A DNA stretch of 64,000 nt from Rossellomorea aquimaris (GTDB lineage: Bacteria > Bacillota > Bacilli > Bacillales > Bacillaceae_B). Shown in pieces: positions 17,070 to 25,931 of the stretch. Each line of letters starts with the position of its first letter. The stretch's first letter is position 1. Made by a program: the position numbers and the translations under genes. The notes under the pieces are model-generated. The model searched no databases. It had not been told where the DNA came from and worked only from the letters and a program-made list of their open reading frames with translations. The stretch lies in assembly GCF_001877785.1 (NCBI RefSeq), contig NZ_MINN01000106.1, positions 309,858-373,857 of the forward strand, given 5' to 3'.

Positions 17070-18350
17070 ATGAAGACCAAGGTTTTATCATTCGTTTTAG
17101 TGTTGATGGTTGTGCTTGCCGGATGCAGCAGCAGTGAAACCGGCGGCGGGGATGGAGGAAAGACTGAAATTGATTTCTGGTTCCCGGTAGCGGTCGGCGG
17201 GGATGTAGCGAAGATAGTGGATGGGATGGTTGCTGATTTTGAAAAAGAAAACCCAGATATCAAAGTAAATGCGAAATACGGTGGCAGTTATGCCGAGACT
17301 ATGACGCAGGTAATGGCATCTGCACAGGCGGGTAATGCGCCGGAGCTTGCGGTGTTATTCTCGATTGACCTGTTCACTTTGCTTGAGAATGATCTGATCG
17401 AGGAATTGAACCCGATGTTTGATGAAAAGTATATGGATGATTTCTATGATGGCTTCATGGCGAACTCTTCCATCGGGGATAAGGTATACAGCCTTCCGTT
17501 CCAAAGAAGTACGATCGTCCTTTACTACAACAAGGATGCGTTCAAAGAAGCGGGGCTTGATCCCGAGGCTCCTCCTGAAAACTGGGATCAGCTTGTTGAA
17601 TACGGGAAGAAGCTGACGAAAAATGGCGGCAAGGATCAATGGGGACTTGAAATTCCGAGTACCGGCTATCAGTACTGGATGTTCCAGGCTTTAGCGCTTC
17701 AAACTGAGAAGAACATCATGGCCCAGGACGGAAAAGAAGTGTATTTCAACGCACCTTACGCGAAAGAAGCCATGGAGTTCTGGCTGTCTCTTGGAAAAGA
17801 GCATAAAATCATGCCAGAAGGCGTCACAGAATGGGCGACGGTTCCTTCTGACTTCCTAAGCGGGAAAACGGCGATGATGTATCATACGACGGGTAACCTG
17901 ACGAATGTGAAGAATAACGCGGACTTTGATTTCGGTGTGTCCTTCCTGCCGGCGAATAATCAGTATGGTTCACCAACCGGCGGCGGAAACATCTACTTGT
18001 TCAAGGATCTTCCGAAAGCGAACAAGGAAGCTGCCGTTAAGTTCATGAAGTTCCTGACAGAGCCTGAGCGTGTAGCGCAGTGGTCGATCGATACAGGCTA
18101 TGTTGCGACAACTGAATCTGCTTATGAAACTGACCTGTTGAAGAAGTATGTAGAGGAATTCCCTGCAGCATTGGTGGCACGCGAGCAGCTGGAATATGCA
18201 GATAGTGAATTGGCCACGTACCAAAACGGTGAGGTTCAGAAAATCTTCAATGACCATATCCAATCGATCCTGACGGGTCAGAGCACGGTCGATGAAGGTT
18301 TGGATAATGCACAGAAAAAGGCGGAAAAAGTGCTTGAGCCTTTTCAATAA
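17070..18350 (+). CDS. Carbohydrate-type ABC transporter substrate-binding lipoprotein
   Basis: A 426-residue extracellular solute-binding lipoprotein of family 1 (UgpB/MalE type). The signal peptide ends in the lipobox LAGC (Cys19), followed by a Ser/Gly linker. The body contains FWFPVAVGGDVAKIVDGMVADF and YKLTKNGG-like segments typical of sugar or glycerophosphate binders. ATGs lie at 17064 and 17070; the second is better spaced from AAAGGGGAGG. It is the first gene of an importer operon. The substrate is unproven: the UgpB-like look plus a phosphatase and a metallo-hydrolase downstream hint at a phosphorylated polyol or diester. Confidence 0.85.
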   Translation: MKTKVLSFVLVLMVVLAGCSSSETGGGDGGKTEIDFWFPVAVGGDVAKIVDGMVADFEKENPDIKVNAKYGGSYAETMTQVMASAQAGNAPELAVLFSIDLFTLLENDLIEELNPMFDEKYMDDFYDGFMANSSIGDKVYSLPFQRSTIVLYYNKDAFKEAGLDPEAPPENWDQLVEYGKKLTKNGGKDQWGLEIPSTGYQYWMFQALALQTEKNIMAQDGKEVYFNAPYAKEAMEFWLSLGKEHKIMPEGVTEWATVPSDFLSGKTAMMYHTTGNLTNVKNNADFDFGVSFLPANNQYGSPTGGGNIYLFKDLPKANKEAAVKFMKFLTEPERVAQWSIDTGYVATTESAYETDLLKKYVEEFPAALVAREQLEYADSELATYQNGEVQKIFNDHIQSILTGQSTVDEGLDNAQKKAEKVLEPFQ

Positions 18351-18370
18351 GAAGGCTGACTGAAGGAAAT

Positions 18371-18403
18371 GGAGCCCGGGTGGAAGGCTGCGGGCTCCTT
18401 TTC
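18371..18403 (+). terminator. Intercistronic attenuating hairpin between binding protein and permeases
   Basis: GGAGCCCG...CGGGCTCC followed by four T. Such partial terminators commonly lower permease expression relative to the binding protein. Confidence 0.65.
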
Positions 18404-18425
18404 ACAAGAAAGGTGGGACTGTTAG

Positions 18426-19316
18426 ATGACGACGAAGCAGCGAAAACTCAGCACCGGGGCGAGGAATAATCTGTTTGCCTACGGACTGCTGTTTCCTTCT
18501 TTCATTTTTTTGACTCTGTTTACTTTTTACCCGACGCTCAAGTCTATTCAGTTAAGCTTCTACAGCGGTCCGATGACGAGATTGCAGTTTTCAGGACTCG
18601 ATCAGTATAAAGGCGTCTTCGAGGATGAGATATTTCGCAAAGTCATCCTGAATAACATCATTTTCATGGTAGGTACGGTGCCGACCAGTTTGTTCCTGGC
18701 GATGTATCTTGCCATCTGGCTGAATAAGAAAATGGCCGGGAGTTCATTGCTTCGCACGTCATTTTTCTATCCAACGATCGTTCCGCTGATTGCGGTGGCG
18801 AATATCTGGCTTTTCATTTACACCCCTCAGTATGGATTGCTCGATAACTTCCTTCAAACATTCGGGGCGGGAGATCATAACTGGCTGGGGAATCCGAACA
18901 CCGTCATGATCGCAATGATCGTCATGATCATCTGGAAAGATGCCGGTTTCTTCATGATCTTTTACCTGGCAGGATTACAGAATCTGCCGAGGGATGTGTA
19001 TGAAGCGGCTGAGATGGAAGGGGCGAAACCGTTCCAGATGTTCCGTCATATCACATTTCCGCTGCTGATGCCGACGACGCTGTTTGTCATGATCGTGGCG
19101 ATTACGAATTCATTTAAAAACGTCGACCACTTGTACATAATGACAAAAGGCGGGCCTGATAATGCAAGTAATCTATTACTCTACTATATCTATGAAGCGG
19201 CATTTACGAACTGGGATCTTGGGAAAGCTGCCGTCCTCACGGTCATTCTGATTGTCATCATGCTTGGCATCACCGCATTCAACTATTTATATCTTGATAA
19301 GAAAATCCATTATTAA
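18426..19316 (+). CDS. Sugar ABC transporter permease (MalF/UgpA type)
   Basis: A 296-residue membrane protein with six predicted transmembrane helices. The cytoplasmic EAA loop that docks the ATPase is clear: VYEAAEMEGAKPFQMFRHI (about residues 194-212). The long first helix LLFPSFIFLTLFTFYP is typical of MalF/UgpA-type subunits. AAAGGTGGGA precedes the ATG. The second permease begins 15 bp after the stop. It pairs with that subunit and the upstream lipoprotein. Confidence 0.88.
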   Translation: MTTKQRKLSTGARNNLFAYGLLFPSFIFLTLFTFYPTLKSIQLSFYSGPMTRLQFSGLDQYKGVFEDEIFRKVILNNIIFMVGTVPTSLFLAMYLAIWLNKKMAGSSLLRTSFFYPTIVPLIAVANIWLFIYTPQYGLLDNFLQTFGAGDHNWLGNPNTVMIAMIVMIIWKDAGFFMIFYLAGLQNLPRDVYEAAEMEGAKPFQMFRHITFPLLMPTTLFVMIVAITNSFKNVDHLYIMTKGGPDNASNLLLYYIYEAAFTNWDLGKAAVLTVILIVIMLGITAFNYLYLDKKIHY

Positions 19317-19331
19317 GGAGGGGTGGAATCA

Positions 19332-20141
19332 ATGAAAAAAGTAAACTATGGCATCATTATTGTATTAGGAATCATTTCATTCATCCCCCTCCTGTGGGTC
19401 GTCATCACTTCTTTCTCCCCGGGGAATCAAGTGATCAATGGGGGCTTTCCGTTCTGGGTCTCGAACCCGACGGTCGAAAACTATGTCAACGCGTGGAATA
19501 CAGCACCATTTATGCAGTATTACTTCAATACGTTTGTCATCGTGTTCGGGGTCCTGATCGTCCAGCTGGTCACGGTCACGCTTGCTGCGTATGCCTTTGC
19601 ACGGGTGAATTTTAAAGGGAAAAATGTTTTGTTCATCCTCTTCCTGCTCCAGCTCATGATCCAGCCTGAAATCCTGCTGTTCCCGAACTACCAGGTAATC
19701 AGCCAGCTTGGGCTCGTGAATACGAAGCTTGCCGTCATGATGCCGTACTGGGCATCGGCGTTCGGGGTGTTCCTGATGCGCCAGACGTTCAAGCAGGTTC
19801 CATATGATTTGGACGAAGCATCAAAAATCGACGGCTGTAAATGGTATCAGACATTGTGGCATGTATATATCCCGTCGGCAAAACCGACCTATATCGCCTT
19901 TGCCCTTGTATCGGTGAGTCACCACTGGAGCAACTTCATGTGGCCGCTGATCATCACGGATTCTGTCGAGTCCCGTCCGCTCACTGTCGGACTTGCACTG
20001 TTTGCCCAGTCCTATGAGACGGGAGCGCAGTGGGGGATGGTCGCGGCAGGGACGGTCATGGTCATCATGCCGCTCGTGATCGCTTTCTTCCTTTTTCAAA
20101 AACAATTCGTATCAAGCTTCATGCATTCAGGAATCAAATAG
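19332..20141 (+). CDS. Sugar ABC transporter permease (MalG/UgpE type)
   Basis: A 269-residue partner permease with six helices and the EAA motif DEASKIDGCKWYQTLWHVYIP (about residues 158-177, Asp in place of the first Glu). The ATG at 19332 is preferred over a GTG at 19323 because GGAGGGGTGG lies just upstream. No nucleotide-binding subunit gene follows, so energy is probably supplied by a shared ATPase such as MsmX/UgpC encoded elsewhere (inference from known Bacillus sugar importers). Confidence 0.88.
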   Translation: MKKVNYGIIIVLGIISFIPLLWVVITSFSPGNQVINGGFPFWVSNPTVENYVNAWNTAPFMQYYFNTFVIVFGVLIVQLVTVTLAAYAFARVNFKGKNVLFILFLLQLMIQPEILLFPNYQVISQLGLVNTKLAVMMPYWASAFGVFLMRQTFKQVPYDLDEASKIDGCKWYQTLWHVYIPSAKPTYIAFALVSVSHHWSNFMWPLIITDSVESRPLTVGLALFAQSYETGAQWGMVAAGTVMVIMPLVIAFFLFQKQFVSSFMHSGIK

Positions 20142-20153
20142 GTGGTGGAATAA

Positions 20154-20894
20154 TTGGACATTCATTTTTTAGGAACGGGAAGCGCATATCCCGGTTCAGA
20201 ACGCGACAATACATCAATCTGCTTTTGCAATGACGGGTATCAAGTGCTCGTCGATGTGAGCGGCAACCCGTGCAGGAAGCTGAAGGAGCTGAAGGTGGAT
20301 CTCTGTGAACTTGATGCAGTGGTCTTCACCCATTTTCATATCGATCATATCTACGGGCTCCCGTCCCTATTATGGGGGATGTGGCTCGAGGACAGAAAGA
20401 AGCCTTTACGGATTTTCTGCGATTACCGCAATAAGAAAAAGCTTCAGGAGTGGCTTGAGACGATGGAGGCCGACAAATGGCCGATAAACTTTGACATTGA
20501 GATTGAAACCTTTGACGGGGATCAGGAAGAGGAGCTTATGTGCGGCGGGGGAATGACGTTTTCCTGCTTCAAGGCACTTCATTCAGTTCCGACTGCTGGG
20601 CTTGAAGTGAAGTGTGCCGGGCAGACCGCCGTTTATTCCAGCGATACGGAAATCAACGAACGGATCGGAGGATATGAACATATAGATATGTTAATACATG
20701 AAGCCACTTCCGCACGTACAGTTGCAGGCAACCACAGCAGTCTTGTTGAGATCGCCGAAAAATATGACCTGGATAAATTCGATAAGATTGTCCTGGTCCA
20801 TTTATCAGACAATCAACCATACGAAGAAGAGGCAGCAAAGCATGGAAAAGGGAAGGTTGTCATCGGGGAAGATCTGATGAGCATGCACTTATAA
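20154..20894 (+). CDS. Metallo-beta-lactamase-fold hydrolase (RNase Z-like)
   Basis: A 246-residue MBL-fold protein resembling RNase Z/PhnP-type phosphodiesterases. It begins with the typical strand MDIHFLGTGSAYPGSERDN and has the zinc motif THFHIDH (about residues 59-65), a further metal aspartate in YSSDTE and a terminal His in VLVHLSD. It starts with TTG 12 bp after the permease stop, behind GGTGGTGG, so it is part of the importer operon. It could hydrolyse a cyclic or diester phosphate imported by the system; this is inference. Confidence 0.8.
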   Translation: MDIHFLGTGSAYPGSERDNTSICFCNDGYQVLVDVSGNPCRKLKELKVDLCELDAVVFTHFHIDHIYGLPSLLWGMWLEDRKKPLRIFCDYRNKKKLQEWLETMEADKWPINFDIEIETFDGDQEEELMCGGGMTFSCFKALHSVPTAGLEVKCAGQTAVYSSDTEINERIGGYEHIDMLIHEATSARTVAGNHSSLVEIAEKYDLDKFDKIVLVHLSDNQPYEEEAAKHGKGKVVIGEDLMSMHL

Positions 20895-21026
20895 ATAATA
20901 GATTCAAGGATAAAGATGAGGAGATTCCTTGGGTATGGCGAAATCCAATTGTTGAATTGGAGAAATCGTCATGTTCAGGGAATTTTTTATTGTTTTAAGA
21001 AAGCATCACTTAAATTTGAGAAATGG

Positions 21027-21136
21027 CCAGCTCCAGCGCCTAGCCCCTCGAGACGTTTGGTCTGCCCGCTGAAGTCAAAGAACGACTTCAATGGTCGGAA
21101 CACCTGTCGGGGCTGAACAAGGAGCTTACGCTTTTC
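21027..21136. repeat. Intergenic repeat element of a type common in Bacillus
   Basis: About 110 bp beginning CAGCTCCAGCGCCTAGCCCC and ending CTGTCGGGGCTGAACAAGG then GCTTACGC. I recall near-identical stretches in many Bacillus intergenic regions. The ends are an imperfect inverted repeat (AGCCCC/GGGGCT, AGCTCC/GGAGCT), and an inner pair AAGTC...GACTT is present. It separates the importer operon from the HAD gene and ends just before that gene's ribosome-binding site. Confidence 0.65.
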
Positions 21137-21156
21137 TTATTGGATGGAGGGTACCG

Positions 21157-21942
21157 ATGAAAGATTTGAAAGGGTATATTTTTGATTTGGATGGCACCGT
21201 GTATCTTGGCAAGCAATTGATAGAAGGGGCAGACACTGTGATCAACTCCCTGCTCGATGAAGGGAAGAAAGTGCTGTTCCTGACAAATAAGACGATTGAA
21301 TCGCGTCAGCGTTACGTGGAGAAGCTTAACGGATTCAACATCCACGCAAGCCTGGAGAACATTTTGAATCCGACCGTTACATTGATTGATTATTTGCGTC
21401 TGCATCATCCGGATGCCGTTTTATATGTGATCGGGGAGCAGCCGATCAAGGATGAGCTCGCCCTTGCCGGGTTCCGTGAGGGGATGGCCCCGTCCGAGGT
21501 TGATGTCGTGGTGCTCTCCTGGGACCGAGATTTTCACTATGACCATTTGAATTTTGCCTATCAGGCGGTAAAGCATGGCGCTGTCCTGATTGCAACCAAC
21601 CCTGATAAAACATGTCCATTGGAGGGCGGGGATGTTCCCGACTGTGCCGGCATGATCGGGGCAGTGGAGGCGGTGGCAGGGAAAAAGATCGATGTGCAGA
21701 TTGGAAAACCGTCCGTACTGACCGTTGAGGCAGCACTGAGGATCTTGCAGCTGCGGCCTGAAGAGTGTGTCATGATCGGTGACCGCCTGGAAACGGATAT
21801 CCGGATGGGCATCGAAGCCGGGATGAAAACAGCGCTTGTTCTCAGCGGGATCACGACTAGGGAGGATCTCGGGGCTGCAGCCTGGAAGCCGGATTATGTG
21901 CTTCCTTCAGTAAAGGGATTGTTAACGGAAAAAACGACATGA
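21157..21942 (+). CDS. HAD-IIA family sugar phosphatase (NagD/AraL-like)
   Basis: A 261-residue haloacid-dehalogenase phosphatase. Motif I is FDLDGTVYLG (nucleophile Asp about residue 10), motif II is FLTNK, motif III is the conserved K of QIGKPS, and motif IV is MIGDRLETDI. The C2-type cap between motifs II and III is that of NagD, AraL and p-nitrophenylphosphatase. The start at 21157 follows GGATGGAGG; a longer frame would run into the repeat element. It probably belongs functionally with the importer as a phosphosugar or glycerophosphate phosphatase. Confidence 0.85.
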   Translation: MKDLKGYIFDLDGTVYLGKQLIEGADTVINSLLDEGKKVLFLTNKTIESRQRYVEKLNGFNIHASLENILNPTVTLIDYLRLHHPDAVLYVIGEQPIKDELALAGFREGMAPSEVDVVVLSWDRDFHYDHLNFAYQAVKHGAVLIATNPDKTCPLEGGDVPDCAGMIGAVEAVAGKKIDVQIGKPSVLTVEAALRILQLRPEECVMIGDRLETDIRMGIEAGMKTALVLSGITTREDLGAAAWKPDYVLPSVKGLLTEKTT

Positions 21943-21975
21943 AAAAAGGAAGCGGCCCAGCCGCTTCCTTTTTCC
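21942..21975. terminator. Bidirectional terminator
   Basis: AAAAAAGGAAGCGGC pairs with GCCGCTTCCTTTTT across a three-base loop, between convergent genes. Confidence 0.85.
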
Positions 21976-21977
21976 TT

Positions 21978-24959
21978 TTATTCGATTCCTTTATCGTCCT
22001 TCATCAGCTTCTTCATGTCGATCCGGAGCATCCGGTCCATCGGGTAGGTGGTGGTGTAGCGGTATTTATCCGCACCGGATTCAAACACGACGTAAAGCTC
22101 TTTCTGCACCTCCACGATCCCTTCAGGCATCGGGATGGCTTCGATGCTCTGACGCGGTTTGGCCGTATGGCCGTCAAGGAACCACAGCGGCACTTGTTTT
22201 CCTTCAATCTCAACATAGGCATGAGCGTCCTCTTTCAGCGGGTATTCGTAGCGGTACAGAACGCTGTCATTGGCCCTTCCGTAGGAGGTGCTAAGCGTTA
22301 CACCGTTCCTTGCCGCTTTCTGCATGATAGCCCCCTGGACTTTTCCGGTCGTGGACAGGACGTAATCCGGCACTGCTTCATGGTCTGGTGATCCATTCCA
22401 GTGTTCCGCGGACAGATCATCATTGTTCCGTTCCAGGTCAAAACCGGTCATCCATGCATAGTGCATGTCTCCGTCCCTGTTTTGGATATGGTGAGAAGGG
22501 TCGGTCGGATAGGAACTGGCCTCATAGAATTCCCCGACCCAGAGGATGCCTTCATCATAGACGGTGTAGGCAGCTTCGACCGGTAAGGGAATCTGCTTGG
22601 TGAAGTGGATTTCCCCGTTGTCTTCGGCTTGGACCAGGTCGCTCAGCTTGAAGGAGAATAACTGGTTCTCGGATGCCACCCAGCCGTGATCGCGGCTGAC
22701 GGTCACTCCGCCTGCGTGGCCGGTGTATGGAGTGCCGTCCGTGTTATAAAGGACCACGGATTTCACCAGTTCCCCAGTCGTCCGGTTCGTTACGGTTATC
22801 GTACCCGGCTGGATACCATTATCGACATAGCTGATCGTCAGCAGCCAGTCTTTTTTCTTATAGTAGGTCAACCCCTGGGGAACCAGTCCCTGAGCCAGAC
22901 CTGCGATTACAGGGCCATCCGAACTGATGTCCCACAGATCCTGGTAGGCAGGATCCTTTTCATGCTCCCACCGTTCCAGCTGGGTGATGGTCTGGTGTTC
23001 AGGCGTCACCTGTACCGGTTCGGATAATACGGAAACATTCCCCGATGTATCCTCGGCGCTGACTTGCAGCGTGTACGTTTGATTGCCGACCAGCGTATAA
23101 AGCGTAAAGTCTGTCTGTGATGGATCGACGGAGTATTCAAGTTTGCCGTCTTTGTAAATGTGATAGCGGTACAGGTCATCGGCGTCTGGTGCGTCCCAGC
23201 TCAAATCGGCTTTTCCGCTTCCTGGAGCTGCTTGGAGTCCGGATGGCGGCGCTGGCGCCTCATCATCCAGTTCAGGACGTTCAGGGACTTGATCTTCTAT
23301 CAGCCATCCCGGTGTCGGTTTCTGATTGGCCGCTAATTTTTCCATCGAGCGGGTGTTATCTTTTGGATAGGCAAAAGTGACGGTTTCCTTCAAGGTAACG
23401 TCTTCTGCCGAATAATCGGCTCTCACCACTTCATGGCCATCGGGATCATAAACAGCCAGGGTATTGCCTCCGTTGACCAGGCCGGCGATATCCCCGAGGA
23501 CGATCGAATCCTCTTCCGTCAGATACTTGCTTTTATAGGAATAGAAATAGTTATAGTTGAACGCTTCAAGTGAAATCGGGGCGATGGAAGCGTTCCGTGT
23601 CCAGACCACAACCGTCTCCCAAGGCTCCAGTACAACATTTTCTCCGATCTCTTTATCCCAGTTATAAGAGGCGAATCGATACCCCTTCAAATCAATCGGC
23701 TCCGGACTGTTGTTATAAAGCTCGAAGTATTCAAATGCATCATAACCCGCATAGTTATCGGTGTTTGCGATCAATTCAGTGATTAATAGATTCGGTATCG
23801 GCGCGTTTTCCGAAGGTCCTGTCACAAGCGGACGGGATGCGTCTGATTCGTTACCTGCCCGATCGATTGCAGTGACCGTAAGTGAATATTCCCTGTTTAA
23901 TTCGAGAGGGGAGACGACTATGCTTGTTATGTCTGCAGGAACAGTACCGAAAATCGTTCCGTTAATGTAGATACGGTATCCTGTTAGGTCGCTTTCTGTT
24001 TTGGCGTTCCACTGCAGCTTAACATGATCTTTCCCAGGTATTGCCCTGAGGCCGGACGGTACAGCGGGAGCTTCAGTGTCCACGTTCTCCTGCGGCACAG
24101 CCGTGACACCTTTCGATCCAGGTGATTCGTTTCCTTCTGCGTTGACTGCCGTCACCCTGAAGGTGTATGCCTTGCCGTTTTCCAAGCCGTCAATGGTGGC
24201 GGTGTTGGTATCGGATGACAATGCCGAGCCGTCAGAATGGTAGATGTTGTATGACACCGCACCTTCTGATGCCTCCCACTCCAGTAGAACCGATCCGTTT
24301 GAAGGAGCGGCACTCAGATTTGCAGGTGCCGCCGGGCCGGTCACTTGTTCAGCGAGCAGCAGGGAAGGGGTAGGTTCTTCCCCATTACGGATCTTCATCA
24401 TTTCTGCCGAGCTGCCGGCTTTATAAATGACACTCCGGTTTGCGATGCCATCCACTTCACCATCGTTTATGATGGCTGTACTGAGAATATGGCCGTCTGC
24501 ATCAGCAATCCCTATTTTACGCCTGTCGCTGTCACTAAGTCCCTGGGCTGCAGTCGTCAGCCTCACTTCAAACACTTCTTCGGGGGTAAGAGAGCTTTCA
24601 TAGTTCGAGTTGAAATCCCATAATGGCGTATCAGGATAAGCATATTTCTTTAACCATAGGACCAGAGAGTCTTTTGGCTGGATGACTTTGTCTGAGATCT
24701 TCCATCGATTTGCCGGGCTTGAAAAATTGCTTGTAAAATATTGGAGCTGATAGTCTTGGAGATTGATTGCCTCTGAGGTGGAGTTGTAGATTTCGACATA
24801 CTCATAAGGCTGTCCGGAACCGGCCGATTTAGCGACGATTTCCGTGATGATAAGAGAGGGGGAGGGATCTTCCGCCTCAGAATTCTGGACAAATAGCAGG
24901 AAAAATCCCAATCCTAAAACGAGAGTGGCAGCTGCCCGGGCAAGCGGGTTCTTTTTCAA
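21978..24959 (-). CDS. Large secreted lamin-tail / fibronectin-III protein
   Basis: A 993-residue exported protein. The signal peptide (KKNPLARAAATLVLGLGFF..., cleavage near SEA) is followed by a lamin-tail domain (about 33-200, LIITEIVAKS...YEYVEIYNST), two fibronectin-III domains (about 210-290 and 300-385), a second lamin-tail domain (about 390-560), a third fibronectin-III domain (about 570-655) and a C-terminal unit of about 330 residues that I do not recognise (repeated beta strands, VSRDHGWVASENQLFSF). No anchor is visible. TTG start behind AAAGGAGGAAATGCA. Lamin-tail domains occur in extracellular nucleases and adhesins, but no catalytic motif is seen. Confidence 0.75.
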   Translation of the reverse strand: MKKNPLARAAATLVLGLGFFLLFVQNSEAEDPSPSLIITEIVAKSAGSGQPYEYVEIYNSTSEAINLQDYQLQYFTSNFSSPANRWKISDKVIQPKDSLVLWLKKYAYPDTPLWDFNSNYESSLTPEEVFEVRLTTAAQGLSDSDRRKIGIADADGHILSTAIINDGEVDGIANRSVIYKAGSSAEMMKIRNGEEPTPSLLLAEQVTGPAAPANLSAAPSNGSVLLEWEASEGAVSYNIYHSDGSALSSDTNTATIDGLENGKAYTFRVTAVNAEGNESPGSKGVTAVPQENVDTEAPAVPSGLRAIPGKDHVKLQWNAKTESDLTGYRIYINGTIFGTVPADITSIVVSPLELNREYSLTVTAIDRAGNESDASRPLVTGPSENAPIPNLLITELIANTDNYAGYDAFEYFELYNNSPEPIDLKGYRFASYNWDKEIGENVVLEPWETVVVWTRNASIAPISLEAFNYNYFYSYKSKYLTEEDSIVLGDIAGLVNGGNTLAVYDPDGHEVVRADYSAEDVTLKETVTFAYPKDNTRSMEKLAANQKPTPGWLIEDQVPERPELDDEAPAPPSGLQAAPGSGKADLSWDAPDADDLYRYHIYKDGKLEYSVDPSQTDFTLYTLVGNQTYTLQVSAEDTSGNVSVLSEPVQVTPEHQTITQLERWEHEKDPAYQDLWDISSDGPVIAGLAQGLVPQGLTYYKKKDWLLTISYVDNGIQPGTITVTNRTTGELVKSVVLYNTDGTPYTGHAGGVTVSRDHGWVASENQLFSFKLSDLVQAEDNGEIHFTKQIPLPVEAAYTVYDEGILWVGEFYEASSYPTDPSHHIQNRDGDMHYAWMTGFDLERNNDDLSAEHWNGSPDHEAVPDYVLSTTGKVQGAIMQKAARNGVTLSTSYGRANDSVLYRYEYPLKEDAHAYVEIEGKQVPLWFLDGHTAKPRQSIEAIPMPEGIVEVQKELYVVFESGADKYRYTTTYPMDRMLRIDMKKLMKDDKGIE

Positions 24960-25001
24960 TGCATTTCCTCCTTTATGAAACGTTTATTTATGTGAAAATG
25001 G

Positions 25002-25060
25002 AAAGAGCCCCATGGCAAAAACATGTACGGCTTGTACACGCAATTGACACAGGGCTCTCC
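25002..25060 (-). other. Structured 5' leader upstream of the lamin-tail gene
   Basis: On the minus strand AGAGCCC (25058-25052) pairs with GGGCTCT (25010-25004), enclosing an inner hairpin TGTAC...GTACA. It ends about 40 bases before the start codon. It could be a terminator-like leader or an untranslated-region stem. The remaining 25061-25353 interval is AT-rich with nothing else recognised. Confidence 0.35.
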
Positions 25061-25353
25061 TCATCTCTACCCGGATATTCTTCATGTAGTTTAACCATAC
25101 AGTGCTGGGAAGGGTGTGACAATATGAAAATAGTAGTAATTTACATTATATTCTGAATTATTCGAAAATATAATTGAAAAGATATTGATGATGGTTTATG
25201 ATTAGTATAACAATCGTATAGGTTCCGGCTTGGTAGGAAGAGTAAAAGAGATCCCCTATGAAGCGGACGGTATGATTTCCTTTCTGCTAGGCGGGGGAAG
25301 TCTGCGTTCGTTTTATGGAGCGGTCTCTTTTTATCGTAAAAGGAGATGGTGGA

Positions 25354-25887
25354 ATGGGGCATTTATTGAATGATATGTCAGGATTCTTCTGGGATTTTGA
25401 AATTTATTTCCGGATTGTGGTCAGTGCTGTACTGGGATTCCTCATTGGGTGGGATAGAACATCGAAAAATAAGCCTGCAGGGTTAAAAACGTACACATAT
25501 GTTGCGGTGGCATGCACACTGATCACGATCGTTTCAATCGAAGGAGCGGAGATGCTCAGCCAGCCCGACAGCGGAAAAATGATGGACCCGCTCCGTCTGG
25601 CGGCACAAATTGTATCCGGACTCGGATTCCTGGGGGCGGGCGTGATCCTGAAAGATGGATTGCGGGTGAAAGGATTGACTTCTGCGGCGATGATCTTTTA
25701 TGTCGGTGGAGTGGGGATCGGAATCGGGGCAGGGTTTTATTCAATCGTCATCTTTGCCACGCTGGTAACATTCATCATTACGAGAATCGGAAACTTCTTT
25801 GAAGAAAAGGAGATTACGAGTGTGCGCCTCCCGGGGTTCGGAAAAAAGAAGAAAACGGAGGATGAAGAAAAAAAGGTAGGGACCTGA
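25354..25887 (+). CDS. MgtC/SapB family membrane protein
   Basis: A 177-residue inner-membrane protein with four or five helices. The family signature is strong: VSAVLGFLIGWDRTSKNKPAGLKTYTYVAV and GLGFLGAGVILKDG, then VKGLTSAAMIFYVGGVGIG. The basic, acidic tail (KKKKTEDEEKK) is cytoplasmic. MgtC-like proteins affect Mg2+ and ATP homeostasis in some bacteria, but the role in Bacillaceae is unclear. The start at 25354 is chosen because AAAGGAGATGG lies upstream. It is monocistronic and ends in a strong shared hairpin. Confidence 0.85.
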   Translation: MGHLLNDMSGFFWDFEIYFRIVVSAVLGFLIGWDRTSKNKPAGLKTYTYVAVACTLITIVSIEGAEMLSQPDSGKMMDPLRLAAQIVSGLGFLGAGVILKDGLRVKGLTSAAMIFYVGGVGIGIGAGFYSIVIFATLVTFIITRIGNFFEEKEITSVRLPGFGKKKKTEDEEKKVGT

Positions 25888-25890
25888 ATG

Positions 25891-25931
25891 CAAAAAGAGC
25901 TCAACTCTTCGCGGAGTTGAGCTCTTTTTAA
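25891..25931. terminator. Bidirectional terminator between mgtC-like and glpP
   Basis: AAAAAGAGCTCAACTC pairs with GAGTTGAGCTCTTTTT across a six-base loop. It is nearly identical to the hairpin at 29408-29446. Confidence 0.9.
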
